From contig LSSL01003958.1 in assembly GCA_001953115.1 (NCBI GenBank), positions 1 to 20,264 on the forward strand: a stretch of DNA of 20,264 bases. Reading direction: 5' to 3'. Below the pieces are notes generated by a model, which worked only from the letters and a program-made list of their open reading frames with translations, made no database searches and was not told the DNA's origin. Position numbers and translations under genes: made by a program. This stretch comes from Smittium mucronatum (taxonomy: Eukaryota; Kickxellomycota; Harpellomycetes; Harpellales; Legeriomycetaceae). This document shows positions 20,230 through 20,264 of this stretch, in pieces (the stretch's first letter is position 1; each line of letters opens with the position of its first letter).

Positions 20230-20264
20230 TCAGAGCCTACTTCTAACAGGATTAATAAAATTAG

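Overview
The window looks like nuclear DNA of a fungus, lineage unresolved. Reasons: a D-amino-acid oxidase with a peroxisomal SKL tail and a 63-bp spliceosomal intron, a secreted protein with an expansin/RlpA-type double-psi beta-barrel, and a zeta-crystallin-type quinone oxidoreductase close to yeast ZTA1. All three use the standard genetic code. The introns, short intergenic spaces and strongly AT-biased codons do not allow a genus to be named.

The window has two halves. Positions 1 to about 14,000 have no convincing intact gene and are extremely AT-rich, with long A/T runs. This block still has structure. At 174-535 there are three diverged copies of a ~118-bp tandem repeat with strongly conserved internal boxes. 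At 2727-5140 there is a decayed 2.4-kb DNA transposon: two ~223-bp inverted terminal repeats flank a transposase pseudogene of the IS5/PIF-Harbinger (DDE_Tnp_4) type. That pseudogene keeps one reading frame through seven stop codons. At 13,243-13,580 a degenerate ~215-bp duplication marks the border to the gene half. Several perfect palindromes and AT microsatellites are scattered between these. The whole block could be a centromere or pericentromere, or a mutated AT-rich isochore.

From 14,017 to 18,405 three genes lie in tandem on the minus strand: D-amino-acid oxidase (two exons), the secreted barrel-domain protein, and the ZTA1-like NADPH:quinone reductase. They are spaced by about 500-550 bp and show no shared pathway. 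The oxidase is a peroxisomal FAD enzyme; the quinone reductase is cytosolic or mitochondrial and may be redox-protective; the barrel protein is exported to the wall or outside.

The right end (18,406-20,264) holds a hairpin, a weak ORF at 18,867-19,097, a CACGTG site, and an unrecognised ORF at 19,843-20,229. The second half of that ORF runs over a short GC-rich segment with several perfect stems. That terminal segment is unexplained and is the main unknown here, alongside the tandem repeat.
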